Part shown: positions 50,801 through 59,653 of the stretch, one piece after another
Layout: each line of letters begins with the position of its first letter
Numbering within the stretch: the first letter of the stretch is position 1
From: Candidatus Aminicenantota bacterium
Lineage (GTDB): Bacteria; Acidobacteriota; Aminicenantia; UBA2199
Reading direction: 5' to 3'
Assembly (NCBI GenBank): GCA_029938635.1
Contig: JAOZUQ010000001.1
Location: forward strand, 113,568 to 177,567
DNA: 64,000 nucleotides
Made by a program: the position numbers and the translations under genes
The notes under the pieces: generated by a model
Told to the model about the DNA's origin: nothing
The model's input: the letters and a program-made list of their open reading frames with translations, nothing else
Database searches by the model: none

Positions 50801-51446
50801 TATCGGTAAAATTAACTATCCGGACCTGTTGTTTCTATTGAACAATGAACAACTTGTTGAGATACGGCTGGATATGAATGATTTTTCTGATGATGAAATC
50901 AGAACGATCTTCTCAAGTACGGCAAAAACCATTGCCACCTGCAGGCCGGGAACATTTACGGAAACCGAAAGGATCGAAAAGTTAAAAACATGCATCAAAG
51001 CGGGAGCATCTTATGTCGATCTGGAATTAGGAACAGACGAAGAATACCTTAAGGAGCTAAGAACACTTTCCGGGGAAAATGAATGTAAGATCATTATTTC
51101 CTGTCACGATCAAAAAAAAACTCCATCTATATCCGAATTGAAAAAAATATATGAATCATGCTCGGAGAAAGGAGCAGATATTGTCAAGATCGCATGTAAT
51201 ATTATCTCGGGAAGTGATAATGCCAGATTGTTGTCACTTTACGATTTTGAGGATCTTTCTGAAAAAATCCCGCTGATCGCAATCGGGATGGGAGAAAAAG
51301 GGAAGATAACAAGACTTGCCGTACCACTACTCGGAGCCCCCTTTACATATGCATCATTAAATGATGGAAAGGAAACTGCAAAAGGCCAGATCAGCAAATC
51401 CATTCTGAAAGAAATATATAAATTGATCACAGATGAAAATAATTAA
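50787..51446 (+). CDS. aroD: type I 3-dehydroquinate dehydratase AroD
   Basis: A 219-residue class I (Schiff-base) dehydratase. Conserved EIRLD near residue 27, TCRP (about 53), YVDLEL, catalytic His in IISCHDQ (about 112) and Schiff-base Lys in ADIVKIA (about 136). C-terminal GAPFTYASL and GQIS. Overlaps aroB by 14 bp and aroE by 14 bp, so tightly coupled. Confidence 0.95.
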   Translation: MICVSIGKINYPDLLFLLNNEQLVEIRLDMNDFSDDEIRTIFSSTAKTIATCRPGTFTETERIEKLKTCIKAGASYVDLELGTDEEYLKELRTLSGENECKIIISCHDQKKTPSISELKKIYESCSEKGADIVKIACNIISGSDNARLLSLYDFEDLSEKIPLIAIGMGEKGKITRLAVPLLGAPFTYASLNDGKETAKGQISKSILKEIYKLITDENN

Positions 51447-52521
51447 TACATTTGCCGTTGCAGGTTATCCTGTTGCTCATAGCAAAAGCCCCATCATTTT
51501 TAACACCCTTTTCTCTTCTATGGATATTCATGCATATTACTCCCGGCTCTCTGCAAAGTCAGGTGAAGAGGTTTCCGATATGCTCAAACACCTTGGATTG
51601 TCCGGTATGAATGTTACATCACCCTTGAAAAATGAAATGCTGCTCCTGTCAGAAGAACGGGATGAACCATCAGGTATTATCGGAGGTGTGAATACCCTGG
51701 TAAATGTGAATGGAACTTTAAAGGGGTATAACACTGATCCCTTTGGAGTATCAGAAACACTTATTGAGAAAGAAATTGAAATCAGCGGCAAAAAATGCCT
51801 AGTACTGGGGGCCGGGAGCGCAGGAAGAGCGGCCGTTTATGCTCTCACTCAACTTGGCGGCCAGGTTACAATTATGAACAGAACATTCAAAAAAGCGCAT
51901 ATTCTTGCCGGTGATATGGATTGTGAGGTTGTCGTTTTTGAAAAACTGCAATCAGAAATATTTAAGTGCGATCTCCTGATCTCAACCATAATATCCGGAT
52001 CCGAATTAATTAAAAAAGGGTGGTTGAAAAAAGAGACGATAGTTTTTGATGCTTTATACAGATCATCAACTTTGACTGAAACTGCATCCTCGGCCGGCTG
52101 CAGAGTGATCAGAGGAGAGAAATGGCTTTTAAATCAGGCGATACCGGCCTTTAAAATATTTACAGGAAAAGATGTAAGCAAAAAAGAGAAAGATAAACTT
52201 TCCAGGATTCTGGACAAAACTGAAACCGGCACTTCCGAAATTATACTTATGGGAAAAGGAAGTTCAAAGAGAGACATAAAAAATAAACTCGAAGAATCTT
52301 TTAAAAACGAACAAATAGAAATCATTACAGATCCGGATGAAAGTAAAATAAAAGGTGAAAAATACAAATTAAAAAAGAGGCCTCTCCGCATCCTTATATA
52401 TTCCGGTTCGATAAAAAAAGAGAAAGAACTTTTCCCATTCTCAGATCTGGTGATCTGGGGAAAGGGCGGGATCGATGATACGGTAGAAAGGATAATAAGG
52501 GAGATCGAATATGTCCTCTGA
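51433..52521 (+). CDS. aroE: shikimate dehydrogenase AroE with extra C-terminal domain
   Basis: A 362-residue protein; AroE is normally 270-290. Residues 1-265 are complete: YPVAHSKSP (shikimate serines), NVTSPLKNEM (catalytic Lys about 65), YNTDPFG (Asp about 102) and the NADP loop GAGSAGRAA (about 126). Residues about 268-362 are an addition starting SEIILMGKGSSKRDIKNKL, which resembles the first strand and P-loop of a small kinase but lacks a GxxGxGKS/T. The operon has no aroK, so a decayed or rebuilt shikimate kinase is one idea; the length (95 residues) argues against an active one. Overlaps aroA by 11 bp. Confidence 0.9.
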   Translation: MKIINTFAVAGYPVAHSKSPIIFNTLFSSMDIHAYYSRLSAKSGEEVSDMLKHLGLSGMNVTSPLKNEMLLLSEERDEPSGIIGGVNTLVNVNGTLKGYNTDPFGVSETLIEKEIEISGKKCLVLGAGSAGRAAVYALTQLGGQVTIMNRTFKKAHILAGDMDCEVVVFEKLQSEIFKCDLLISTIISGSELIKKGWLKKETIVFDALYRSSTLTETASSAGCRVIRGEKWLLNQAIPAFKIFTGKDVSKKEKDKLSRILDKTETGTSEIILMGKGSSKRDIKNKLEESFKNEQIEIITDPDESKIKGEKYKLKKRPLRILIYSGSIKKEKELFPFSDLVIWGKGGIDDTVERIIREIEYVL

Positions 52522-53794
52522 CCTCAGGATCAGACAATCTACTGTTAGTGGGAATATTAAGATCCCGGGATCAAAATCCCATACAATACGGGCAATGATC
52601 ATCGCCGGGCTTGCTGATGGGGAATCTCTGATCAGAGCACCTCTTCTCGCCGGGGACACCCTCTCCTGCCTGAAAGCTCTTGAAGAGATGGGGATCACTT
52701 TTATCAGCAAATCAGGAGAACATTCTCACTTAAAAATAAAAGGCTCAGGTGGAAAATTCAGAGAAACGGGAAAGGTAATTAATGTCTGCAATTCGGGGAC
52801 CTCATTGAGGATCCTGACTGCTATCGGAGCTTTATCAGATAAAACCATCAAATTTGACGGAGATGATTCTGTCAGGAAAAGACCTATGCAGCCTCTCCTT
52901 TCAGCACTATACGATATCGGTGCAAAAGTAGAGTCAAACAACGGGCATGCTCCTCTCGCGATCTCAGGCCCTCTTAAAGGGGGGAAAACAATGACAGACG
53001 GGATAAGCTCACAATTCCTGACAGCCCTCCTTCTCGCATGTCCGTTGGCTGATGGAGATACAGAGATAGATGTTATTGATCTTCATGAAAAACCTTATAT
53101 TGAAATGACCCTCAAATGGCTTGATGAGCAAAATATAATTTATACGAACAGGAATTTTGAACACTTTACAATTAAGGGCGGGCAGTTTTATAAACCATTC
53201 TCCACGACTATCCCAGGTGATTTTTCGTCTGCTACTTTTCCCCTTATCGCAGCGGTCGCAACAGGAAGCAAAATAACAATAGAGGGCCTTGATTTTAATG
53301 ATTCGCAGGGAGATAAACGTGTATTTAAGATCATTGAATCAATGGGGGCTTCGATCAGTCATGAAAAAGAAGGAGTAATTGTGGCGGGTACCCAACTCAA
53401 AGGAATGGAGCTCGACCTGAACGATATTCCTGACGCTCTCCCTGCACTGGCCATAGCCGGCTGTGTTGCTGAGGGGGAGACAAAACTTCTTAATGTGGAA
53501 CAGGCGCGCTTGAAGGAGAGTGACAGGATCAGGGCGATCTGTGTTGAATTGAGAAAAATGGGGGCAAAGATACACGAGTTGGATCACGGACTGGTAATTG
53601 AAAAAAGTCAATTAACCGGGACCGAGGTTAAAGGTTATGGAGATCACAGGATAGTAATGGCCCTTAGCATTGCAGGAATGATCGCATCCGGAGAAACTCT
53701 GATCCATGATGGTGCCGAGTCCATTCAGGTAACATATCCGTTTTTTGTTGAAGACTTTAAAAAACTTGGGGCTGATATAAGCATAATTAAATGA
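52511..53794 (+). CDS. aroA: 3-phosphoshikimate 1-carboxyvinyltransferase AroA (EPSP synthase)
   Basis: A complete 427-residue EPSP synthase. PEP/shikimate-3-phosphate motifs: GSKSHTIRAMIIAGLA (about 18), CNSGTSLRIL (about 92; the Gly that corresponds to E. coli Gly96 is kept), RKRPMQPLL, DGISSQFLTALLLA, PGDFSSATFPL, LKESDRIRA and GDHRIVMALS. It joins PEP to shikimate 3-phosphate. Ribosome site GGGAGA within the end of aroE. Confidence 0.96.
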   Translation: MSSDLRIRQSTVSGNIKIPGSKSHTIRAMIIAGLADGESLIRAPLLAGDTLSCLKALEEMGITFISKSGEHSHLKIKGSGGKFRETGKVINVCNSGTSLRILTAIGALSDKTIKFDGDDSVRKRPMQPLLSALYDIGAKVESNNGHAPLAISGPLKGGKTMTDGISSQFLTALLLACPLADGDTEIDVIDLHEKPYIEMTLKWLDEQNIIYTNRNFEHFTIKGGQFYKPFSTTIPGDFSSATFPLIAAVATGSKITIEGLDFNDSQGDKRVFKIIESMGASISHEKEGVIVAGTQLKGMELDLNDIPDALPALAIAGCVAEGETKLLNVEQARLKESDRIRAICVELRKMGAKIHELDHGLVIEKSQLTGTEVKGYGDHRIVMALSIAGMIASGETLIHDGAESIQVTYPFFVEDFKKLGADISIIK

Positions 53795-53828
53795 ATTTTC
53801 AGATCATTAATAACTTTAGGAGATTACA

Positions 53829-55145
53829 ATGTTAGGATGCAGCTATGGAAAATTATTCAAAACAACAGTAGCAGGAGGATCATACCAGGAAGGATTATCC
53901 ATTAACATTCAGGGTGTTCCCCCCGGATACCTTATTACGGAAGAAGAGATATACAGGGAATTAATGCTGCGGAAACCGGGACAGGGGGAATTAACATCTC
54001 CCCGCCGTGAAGCAGATGTTCCGATAATCTATAGTGGGGTCAATGCTGCTGATACAATGCCCGGATTTTCTAATGAGGGGCTGACGAACGGTACTCCTCT
54101 GGTGATCCTTATACCCAATGTGGACAGACATTTTGAACATATCGAACAATACAGGAGCACTAACCGGACACCAAGGCCCGGACATGCTTCATATGCATCC
54201 TATAAGAAATATGGAGAAAATGATGACTCAATAGGAGCCGGATTTTTCAGCGGCCGGTACACATCAACCATAGTCGCTGCAGGAGTAGTAGCAAAGAAGA
54301 TCCTTGGCGATCATGGAATAATAGTCACAGCTTATGTTAAAGAAGCGGCCGGAATATCAATGCCCAATATGGATATTGAAAAGATCAGAAGAGCAGGTGA
54401 AAAGTACAGAGAAGCGAGAAAAGAGATAGACCCGATATATAGAGAGATCTTTAAGAATGCCCTCTTTAAAAAGGGTATGCGGTTCTTTGAAAAAACATCA
54501 ATATTATCCGAACTGGAAAAAAAGATACCTGCAATTCCGAGACCATCTTATGACGAAAATGAGATAAAGGAAAGATATGAAATTCATCCTGAACTTTTCT
54601 GCCCACATGTTGAGACAGCTGATGCAATGACGGCAGAGATCATGAAGATAGCACGGGAAGGTGATTCCTCCGGAGGTATTATTGAGGTGGTTATCACCGG
54701 TGTTCCTCCAGGTGTCGGAGAGCCGGTATTCAGAAAACTTGACGGGGAACTTGCGGGCTTGATGAACATAGGGGCGGTAAAAGCAGTCGAGATTGGATCG
54801 GGAATTCAGGCTGCAACCATGAAAGGATCTGAATCAAATGATCAGATCAGAGCAGAGCAGGATAATATTATTTTCAACTCCAACAATGCCGGTGGCATTA
54901 CAGGAGGATTGAGTACGGGTCAGGACATTATTGCCCGTGTCGCAGTAAAACCAACCCCGACAATAGCAAAAGATCAGAAAACAATTGACAAAATAAGCCT
55001 GGAAAATAAAACCCTCTCAGCAGTAACAAGGAGGGATCCGACGATAGTTGCAAGGATCTGGCCTGTAATCGAAGCCTATACATCAATGGTGATCCTCAAC
55101 TCATACATGCACCACATGGCCTACCAGGCAATGAAAAAAAAATAA
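53829..55145 (+). CDS. aroC: divergent chorismate synthase AroC
   Basis: A 438-residue member of the chorismate synthase family; usual length 350-400. Conserved parts: the second active-site His region [14 protein letters not shown] (normally RPGHAD), [28 protein letters not shown], and [31 protein letters not shown]. At the N-terminus the TTxGESHG motif reads [11 protein letters not shown], so the catalytic His is Tyr. About 50-60 extra residues lie in the middle ([19 protein letters not shown] region). Position at the end of the aro operon supports a shikimate-pathway role, but activity cannot be assumed. AGGAG precedes the ATG. Confidence 0.85.
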   Translation: MLGCSYGKLFKTTVAGGSYQEGLSINIQGVPPGYLITEEEIYRELMLRKPGQGELTSPRREADVPIIYSGVNAADTMPGFSNEGLTNGTPLVILIPNVDRHFEHIEQYRSTNRTPRPGHASYASYKKYGENDDSIGAGFFSGRYTSTIVAAGVVAKKILGDHGIIVTAYVKEAAGISMPNMDIEKIRRAGEKYREARKEIDPIYREIFKNALFKKGMRFFEKTSILSELEKKIPAIPRPSYDENEIKERYEIHPELFCPHVETADAMTAEIMKIAREGDSSGGIIEVVITGVPPGVGEPVFRKLDGELAGLMNIGAVKAVEIGSGIQAATMKGSESNDQIRAEQDNIIFNSNNAGGITGGLSTGQDIIARVAVKPTPTIAKDQKTIDKISLENKTLSAVTRRDPTIVARIWPVIEAYTSMVILNSYMHHMAYQAMKKK

Positions 55146-55164
55146 TCAGGATGTAGTAATCCTG

Positions 55165-55836
55165 TCAAATTTTAAAAAAGTTTTCCTTCTCAGTACCACA
55201 GAGGGGACATTTCCAGTCATCAGGGAGGTCTTCGAATTTCACCCCTTCCTTTTCTTCATCATAGATATATCCACATGCAGCACATTTATATATTGCCCCT
55301 TTTCCAACAGTGCCCTCTTCATCTGACTCTTCAACATATGTAGGAGCATTTTTCGGAGCTTTCCCCTTTTTCTCTTTCCGGTAGAAGTCGTAGGTAATTG
55401 GTATCGCACTTTCATCAACAGTTTGAGCATCAACAAGTTCACCAATGAAGAGCCAATGGGAACCGACATCAAATTTGTCTGTAACTTTGCATTCAATATA
55501 GACAATACAGTCATCTAATATGATCGGAGTCCCGGTCTCCCCATATTTGATATTCATCCCTTCCAGTTTGTTAAGATCTCTGCCACTTTTGTATCCGAGG
55601 ATACCGAACAACTCGGAGTCAGTGTCCTGATGCAGGATAGACACGGAAAAATTCCCGTGCTTTTCGATAATCTCAGCGGTATAGTTATCTTTGTTACATC
55701 CCAGTGCGAATTTTGCCGGGTTTGATGATACCTGAAAAACAGTGTTTGATATGAAACCGTTCCCCTGGCCCTTATCTCCCGAACAAACAGCATAAAGCCC
55801 GTAAGTTATCTTGAACAATATTTCATAATTTTTCAT
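55165..55836 (-). CDS. hrb: high-molecular-weight rubredoxin (flavin reductase-rubredoxin fusion)
   Basis: A 223-residue protein. Residues 1-155: FMN-binding split-barrel flavin reductase ([46 protein letters not shown]). Residues about 170-223: rubredoxin [14 protein letters not shown]...[11 protein letters not shown] with both CxxC iron ligands. This matches Hrb of Moorella, which passes electrons from NAD(P)H to flavodiiron proteins for O2/NO detoxification. No flavodiiron gene is in the window. Supports an anaerobic lifestyle. Confidence 0.92.
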   Translation of the reverse strand: MKNYEILFKITYGLYAVCSGDKGQGNGFISNTVFQVSSNPAKFALGCNKDNYTAEIIEKHGNFSVSILHQDTDSELFGILGYKSGRDLNKLEGMNIKYGETGTPIILDDCIVYIECKVTDKFDVGSHWLFIGELVDAQTVDESAIPITYDFYRKEKKGKAPKNAPTYVEESDEEGTVGKGAIYKCAACGYIYDEEKEGVKFEDLPDDWKCPLCGTEKENFFKI

Positions 55837-55860
55837 TTTATCTCCATTTGTTTTATTGGA

Positions 55861-56307
55861 TCAGAATATCCAATGCATCGATTTTGCAAATGCATATTCG
55901 AGTCCGTTGTTATCATGAACACTTGCTGTAAAGAAAAGCTGCCGGCCCTTTGTTTCCACAAGTTTTCCAAGGACATAGACAAATTTTATTTCAGGAAGAA
56001 TTGTCCTCCTGTATTTTACCTCAATATTCCGTGTAAAACTGGGGGGAGCAACAAGCATACTGAGAGGCCCGATCGTGTTGTCAACTGCTGCTGCAATGAT
56101 GCCCCCCTGCATGGTTCCGTATGGATTCAATTGCTCCTTAAGTACAGGGAATCTGTTCTCAAGAGTTGAATTCTTTTCATCAAAATGGAGGAACTCACCC
56201 AGCATTGCCTTAAATACAGGCGGAGGGACCATAACTTTATCTTTCATCTCACCCACTTTCTCTTCAAAAATGCGTTTAACATTTTCCGGTATATCTTTAT
56301 GTGTCAT
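55861..56307 (-). CDS. PaaI-family hotdog thioesterase
   Basis: A 148-residue hotdog-fold protein. Active-site helix region YGTMQGGIIAAAVDNTIGPLSML (normally HGG..A..D; His is Gln here), then FTRNIEVKYRRTILPE, the typical second strand. Acyl-CoA substrate unknown. It is separated from the rubredoxin gene by 24 bp on the same strand. Confidence 0.82.
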   Translation of the reverse strand: MTHKDIPENVKRIFEEKVGEMKDKVMVPPPVFKAMLGEFLHFDEKNSTLENRFPVLKEQLNPYGTMQGGIIAAAVDNTIGPLSMLVAPPSFTRNIEVKYRRTILPEIKFVYVLGKLVETKGRQLFFTASVHDNNGLEYAFAKSMHWIF

Positions 56308-56337
56308 AACAACCTCATCACCCTTTTTATATTTTTT

Positions 56338-56643
56338 TCATAACCAGAGATATTTTTTCAAATTGATCCTGTTGTTCCTGTCAAACTCAATCCCTTCACC
56401 CTTCAATCTGTACATTTGTTCTTCAAATCCATATCCTTCAGGGAGCGATATTTTACCTGAACTGTTAATGACCCTGTGCCAGGGGAGACTCTCTTTCTCA
56501 GACATCGAATTAAGGATCCAGGATATCTGCCTGGCCCCATTGGGTTTTCCGGCCATAAAAGCTACCTGTCCATATGTAACGACCTTTCCTTCGGGAATAC
56601 TTTTTATTATTGAAACTACTTTTTTTGTGAAATCTTCAACCAC
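56338..56643 (-). CDS. atl: alkyltransferase-like protein (ATL)
   Basis: A 101-residue MGMT-family protein. KVVTYGQVAFMAGKPNGARQI is the DNA-binding helix-turn-helix with arginine finger; the active-site PCHR reads PWHRVI (W55), so it cannot transfer alkyl groups. ATLs bind O6-alkylguanine and hand it to nucleotide excision repair. Lies 3 bp downstream of the phosphatase gene, likely one operon. Confidence 0.92.
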   Translation of the reverse strand: MVEDFTKKVVSIIKSIPEGKVVTYGQVAFMAGKPNGARQISWILNSMSEKESLPWHRVINSSGKISLPEGYGFEEQMYRLKGEGIEFDRNNRINLKKYLWL

Positions 56644-56646
56644 TAT

Positions 56647-57204
56647 TTATTTTTCCCGCAAATATTTATAAAACTTCCTGACCATATCTTCCTGTTCTTC
56701 CGTCTCGATCGAACCTGGCCGAAGATCCCTGATCTTTTTTATCGCATCTTCAGAGCCTGACCCTTTATAAACAAGATATGCAGCAAGAAAAGTACCAGTC
56801 CTCCCTTTCCCTGCATAACAATGTACAGCCACTCTTCCTCCCGCCGACATCTCCCGGTCAGCACTGAGGCAAAATTTATTCAGTTGTTCAATAGTTGGAG
56901 CATGAAAATCCTTTACAGGATAGTGAAGGGACCTGATACTCTCATCTCTCATCAGGTCCAGGTCCGGAGTCTTGAGTGTAAGGGATACGAGGAGAGTTAT
57001 CCCCATTTCTTTAAGAAATTTTATATCATCAACCTCTGGCTCAAAAACACCGGGGAAAGGCATCCCGCTCAATTTTTTTTCTATTACCCAGGAGAATCCA
57101 TCATTTACATAGTTTTTCATAATCATTTCATTTGATCCATAATTAAAGAATAGTGAGGCCAGAACAAAAAACAGTACAACTAATAGCTTTGATCTCATTC
57201 TCAA
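56647..57204 (-). CDS. dual-specificity/tyrosine phosphatase-like protein
   Basis: A 185-residue protein. Signature loop VHCYAGKGRTGTFLAAYL (HCx5R, Cys about 127) and an upstream general-acid loop PVKDFHAP. The fold resembles DUSP23/cyclin-dependent-kinase-inhibitor-3-type phosphatases. The N-terminal 25 residues are hydrophobic, suggesting export or anchoring; if so it acts outside the cytosol. An internal ATG at residue 27 (MIMKNYVND) is an alternative cytosolic start. Confidence 0.85.
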   Translation of the reverse strand: MRMRSKLLVVLFFVLASLFFNYGSNEMIMKNYVNDGFSWVIEKKLSGMPFPGVFEPEVDDIKFLKEMGITLLVSLTLKTPDLDLMRDESIRSLHYPVKDFHAPTIEQLNKFCLSADREMSAGGRVAVHCYAGKGRTGTFLAAYLVYKGSGSEDAIKKIRDLRPGSIETEEQEDMVRKFYKYLREK

Positions 57205-57234
57205 TTGTCTAATTTATAACACATTTTTATTATA

Positions 57235-57882
57235 TCATTTTGTTTTGTACATCAATACTATATCATCTACAGGGAATACCAATTTCGAATTAATCTGTTT
57301 TGAGATCCATCTAAAAACCGCCTCCGAATAGAAACATATGTGGGTTGTGTCATTCTTATAACTCCATGAAGAAAATTTACTTTTTTTTAAGGGGAGAAAT
57401 TTTGTCATGATCCCGATTACTCCACCCGGATTCAAACAATCCCACAACATTCTCAATTCTTTTTCGGGATTTTTCAGATGCTCCAAAACTTCTACAATAG
57501 TTATAAAATCATATTTTTTATTTAATACAGACCTGTCGGGAGCATAATAAACATCATAAACTGAAATATTATAGCCTCTCTCTGTGAACAATTCCGCAAG
57601 GACTGGTTCCGGCCCCGACCCGAAATCAAGGCCTGTGCTTTCTTTGCTTACAATATTACTTATAACTTTATAAAATCTGTTTAGAAAGTTAAGATACCCC
57701 TTATTATCAATAGTGTTCTCATGAAGATCGTACCTGGACATCTCCTCTTCTTCTGACAAGTGATATCTCTTCGGTACTGAAACAAGACCGCAATCTTCAC
57801 ACAAAAAGAACTCTCTTTTTTTATCGGTGTGGAATAGCTTTGTACCATGGAAGTGACATAAAGGGCAGGCCGGATTATCCAC
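57235..57882 (-). CDS. SAM methyltransferase with N-terminal zinc ribbon
   Basis: A 215-residue protein starting at GTG. Residues 6-32 form a zinc ribbon (CPLCHF...FFLCEDCG). The methyltransferase core (Methyltransf_23-like) has GLDFGSGPEPVLAEL (motif I), VYDVYYAP, ITIVEVLEHLKNPEKE and GGVIGIMTKFL. This layout is common in sugar or surface-compound methyltransferases. 9 bp after the lipase gene. Confidence 0.88.
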   Translation of the reverse strand: MDNPACPLCHFHGTKLFHTDKKREFFLCEDCGLVSVPKRYHLSEEEEMSRYDLHENTIDNKGYLNFLNRFYKVISNIVSKESTGLDFGSGPEPVLAELFTERGYNISVYDVYYAPDRSVLNKKYDFITIVEVLEHLKNPEKELRMLWDCLNPGGVIGIMTKFLPLKKSKFSSWSYKNDTTHICFYSEAVFRWISKQINSKLVFPVDDIVLMYKTK

Positions 57883-57891
57883 TGATGACCA

Positions 57892-58824
57892 TCAATTCAG
57901 TTTTGAATTGATCCAATCTGAGATATCGGTAAAAACTTCTTTCCTGTTTATCTCGTGCAGCATCTCATGCCTTCCCTTCTCATAAAACTTATACTCAACA
58001 TCTTTAATTCCCGCTTCTTTGAATGAGCTGATCACTTTCTCAACTCCTTTCAGGTCTTCTCCAAGCGGATCTTTTTTCCCGGAGATCAACATAATAGGTA
58101 TTTCATTTGGAATTGATCGGAAGTTCTCCTTTTTATTGACCTTCTTAAGCCCGGTGAAAAGATAAACAAAAAAGCCTGAAGTAAATATACCTCCACAATA
58201 TTCATCATTTATATATTTATCTACTTCACTTTCATCACTGGTCAGCCAGTCAAATTTGGTCCTTGCCGGTTCGAATTGTTTATTGTAAGATCCAAATACG
58301 GACTTATCAAGTATCCTGTCCCGATGACGTCTTCCCAGAAGTTTGCTGAAAAGTTTTGCAGCAAGAATCCCCATGCTTCCCTTGATCCCGGGATCTCCTG
58401 CAGTCCCCGTCAGGATCACTCCATCTACTTTACTTCCATCCCTTGCAATATAGTCGCGGGCAAGAAAAGATCCCATGCTTTGCCCCTGGAGAAATACCAC
58501 TATTCCGGGATGTGTATCTCTGATCTTTTCCGTAAGCAGAAACATATCACTTACAACAAAGTCCCACCCGTCCTCATCAGGAAAATATCCGACATTTTCA
58601 AGTGACCCTGCTGTTTTTCCATGTCCTCTGTGGTCATTGGCATAAACACCGATCCCTATTGAATTCATGTATTCTGCGTACCTTTTATACCTGCCTGCAT
58701 GTTCCGCCATTCCATGCGATATTTGAACAATACATTTTAGCTTTTTCTTCTCATCAGGCAACCATCTGTAAACAAAGATTCTCTTCCCGTCCTCCGCCTC
58801 AATTGTAAATTTATCTTCAGTCAT
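57892..58824 (-). CDS. alpha/beta hydrolase, lysophospholipase/monoacylglycerol lipase type
   Basis: A 310-residue hydrolase. Oxyanion/HG segment IVQISHGMAEHAGRY (about 33), nucleophile elbow GQSMGS (Ser about 116), acid region ISGKKDPLGEDL, and the catalytic His in EKGRHEMLHE (about 290). The AEHAGRY motif is typical of PldB/MGLL. Cytosolic, no signal peptide. Acts on monoglycerides or lysophospholipids, so it may provide glycerol for the nearby glpK; this link is inference. Confidence 0.9.
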   Translation of the reverse strand: MTEDKFTIEAEDGKRIFVYRWLPDEKKKLKCIVQISHGMAEHAGRYKRYAEYMNSIGIGVYANDHRGHGKTAGSLENVGYFPDEDGWDFVVSDMFLLTEKIRDTHPGIVVFLQGQSMGSFLARDYIARDGSKVDGVILTGTAGDPGIKGSMGILAAKLFSKLLGRRHRDRILDKSVFGSYNKQFEPARTKFDWLTSDESEVDKYINDEYCGGIFTSGFFVYLFTGLKKVNKKENFRSIPNEIPIMLISGKKDPLGEDLKGVEKVISSFKEAGIKDVEYKFYEKGRHEMLHEINRKEVFTDISDWINSKLN

Positions 58825-58851
58825 AATTCCTCCGGTTCTGAATTTTTAATT

Positions 58852-59652
58852 TCATATATTTACTACCATCTTTGAAAGTATCTCTTTGACAAGCTTCGCT
58901 GCGAGAGCCGAAGTTATTCCACTGACATCTCTTCCCGGATTATACTCTACAATATCTCCACCAATAACAGGGACATTAATATTATCGATAATATCAACAA
59001 CCTGCCTTGAGGAGAGCCCCCCCGGTTCATGATGTGACACTCCGGGAGCAAACGCAGGGTCAATCCCGTCAAGATCGACCGATATATAGACCGGATTTGA
59101 AAAATCCGGAACATCTGACACAGAAAATTCCTTCATTGCAATGGTCTCCACTCCAAATTTTTCCGCCTGTTCTCTCTGATGGGTGTTTATGGTCCTGATT
59201 CCTACCTGGACAAGCCTGGCAGCCAGTTTTTCCTCCATTATCCGGGCAAACGGGCATGCATGGGACAGGCGGTCACCCGCAAGTTCATCATAAAGGTCAG
59301 GATGAGCATCGATATGCAGTATCTCAATACCGGAATAATATCCGGAACATGCTTTGACAAGAGGATATGTAATAGAGTGATCACCTCCTAAGGCAAGTAT
59401 ACTATCGCCTTTCCGGAGAAACTTATCAGCAATATTAACTACATCAGAGAGTTCCTTTACACTAAAATCACCCCTGTCAATAATATTTTCATTTCTTATA
59501 TCCACACCATTCTCTGCAAATGAATTGATTGCATAAGAATTTAAACTTTCACGGATCAGAGGCGGGGCTTTTGCACACCCTTTTAAAAAAGATGATTTTT
59601 CATCAAATGGAATTCCGATAAGAGATATTGTTTTCTTTTTAGTTTTGTCCAT
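58852..59652 (-). CDS. speB: agmatinase/arginase family ureohydrolase
   Basis: A 266-residue binuclear manganese ureohydrolase. All metal ligands are visible: GGDHSITYP (about 98), HIDAHPDLYD (about 119) and VDLDGIDPAFAPGVSHHEPGG (about 195-215), the last fitting agmatinase (SpeB) better than arginase. It would give putrescine and urea from agmatine; other guanidino substrates are possible. The ATG is 1 bp after the stop of the TPP-enzyme gene, so the two are cotranslated. Confidence 0.85.
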   Translation of the reverse strand: MDKTKKKTISLIGIPFDEKSSFLKGCAKAPPLIRESLNSYAINSFAENGVDIRNENIIDRGDFSVKELSDVVNIADKFLRKGDSILALGGDHSITYPLVKACSGYYSGIEILHIDAHPDLYDELAGDRLSHACPFARIMEEKLAARLVQVGIRTINTHQREQAEKFGVETIAMKEFSVSDVPDFSNPVYISVDLDGIDPAFAPGVSHHEPGGLSSRQVVDIIDNINVPVIGGDIVEYNPGRDVSGITSALAAKLVKEILSKMVVNI

Positions 59653-59653
59653 T

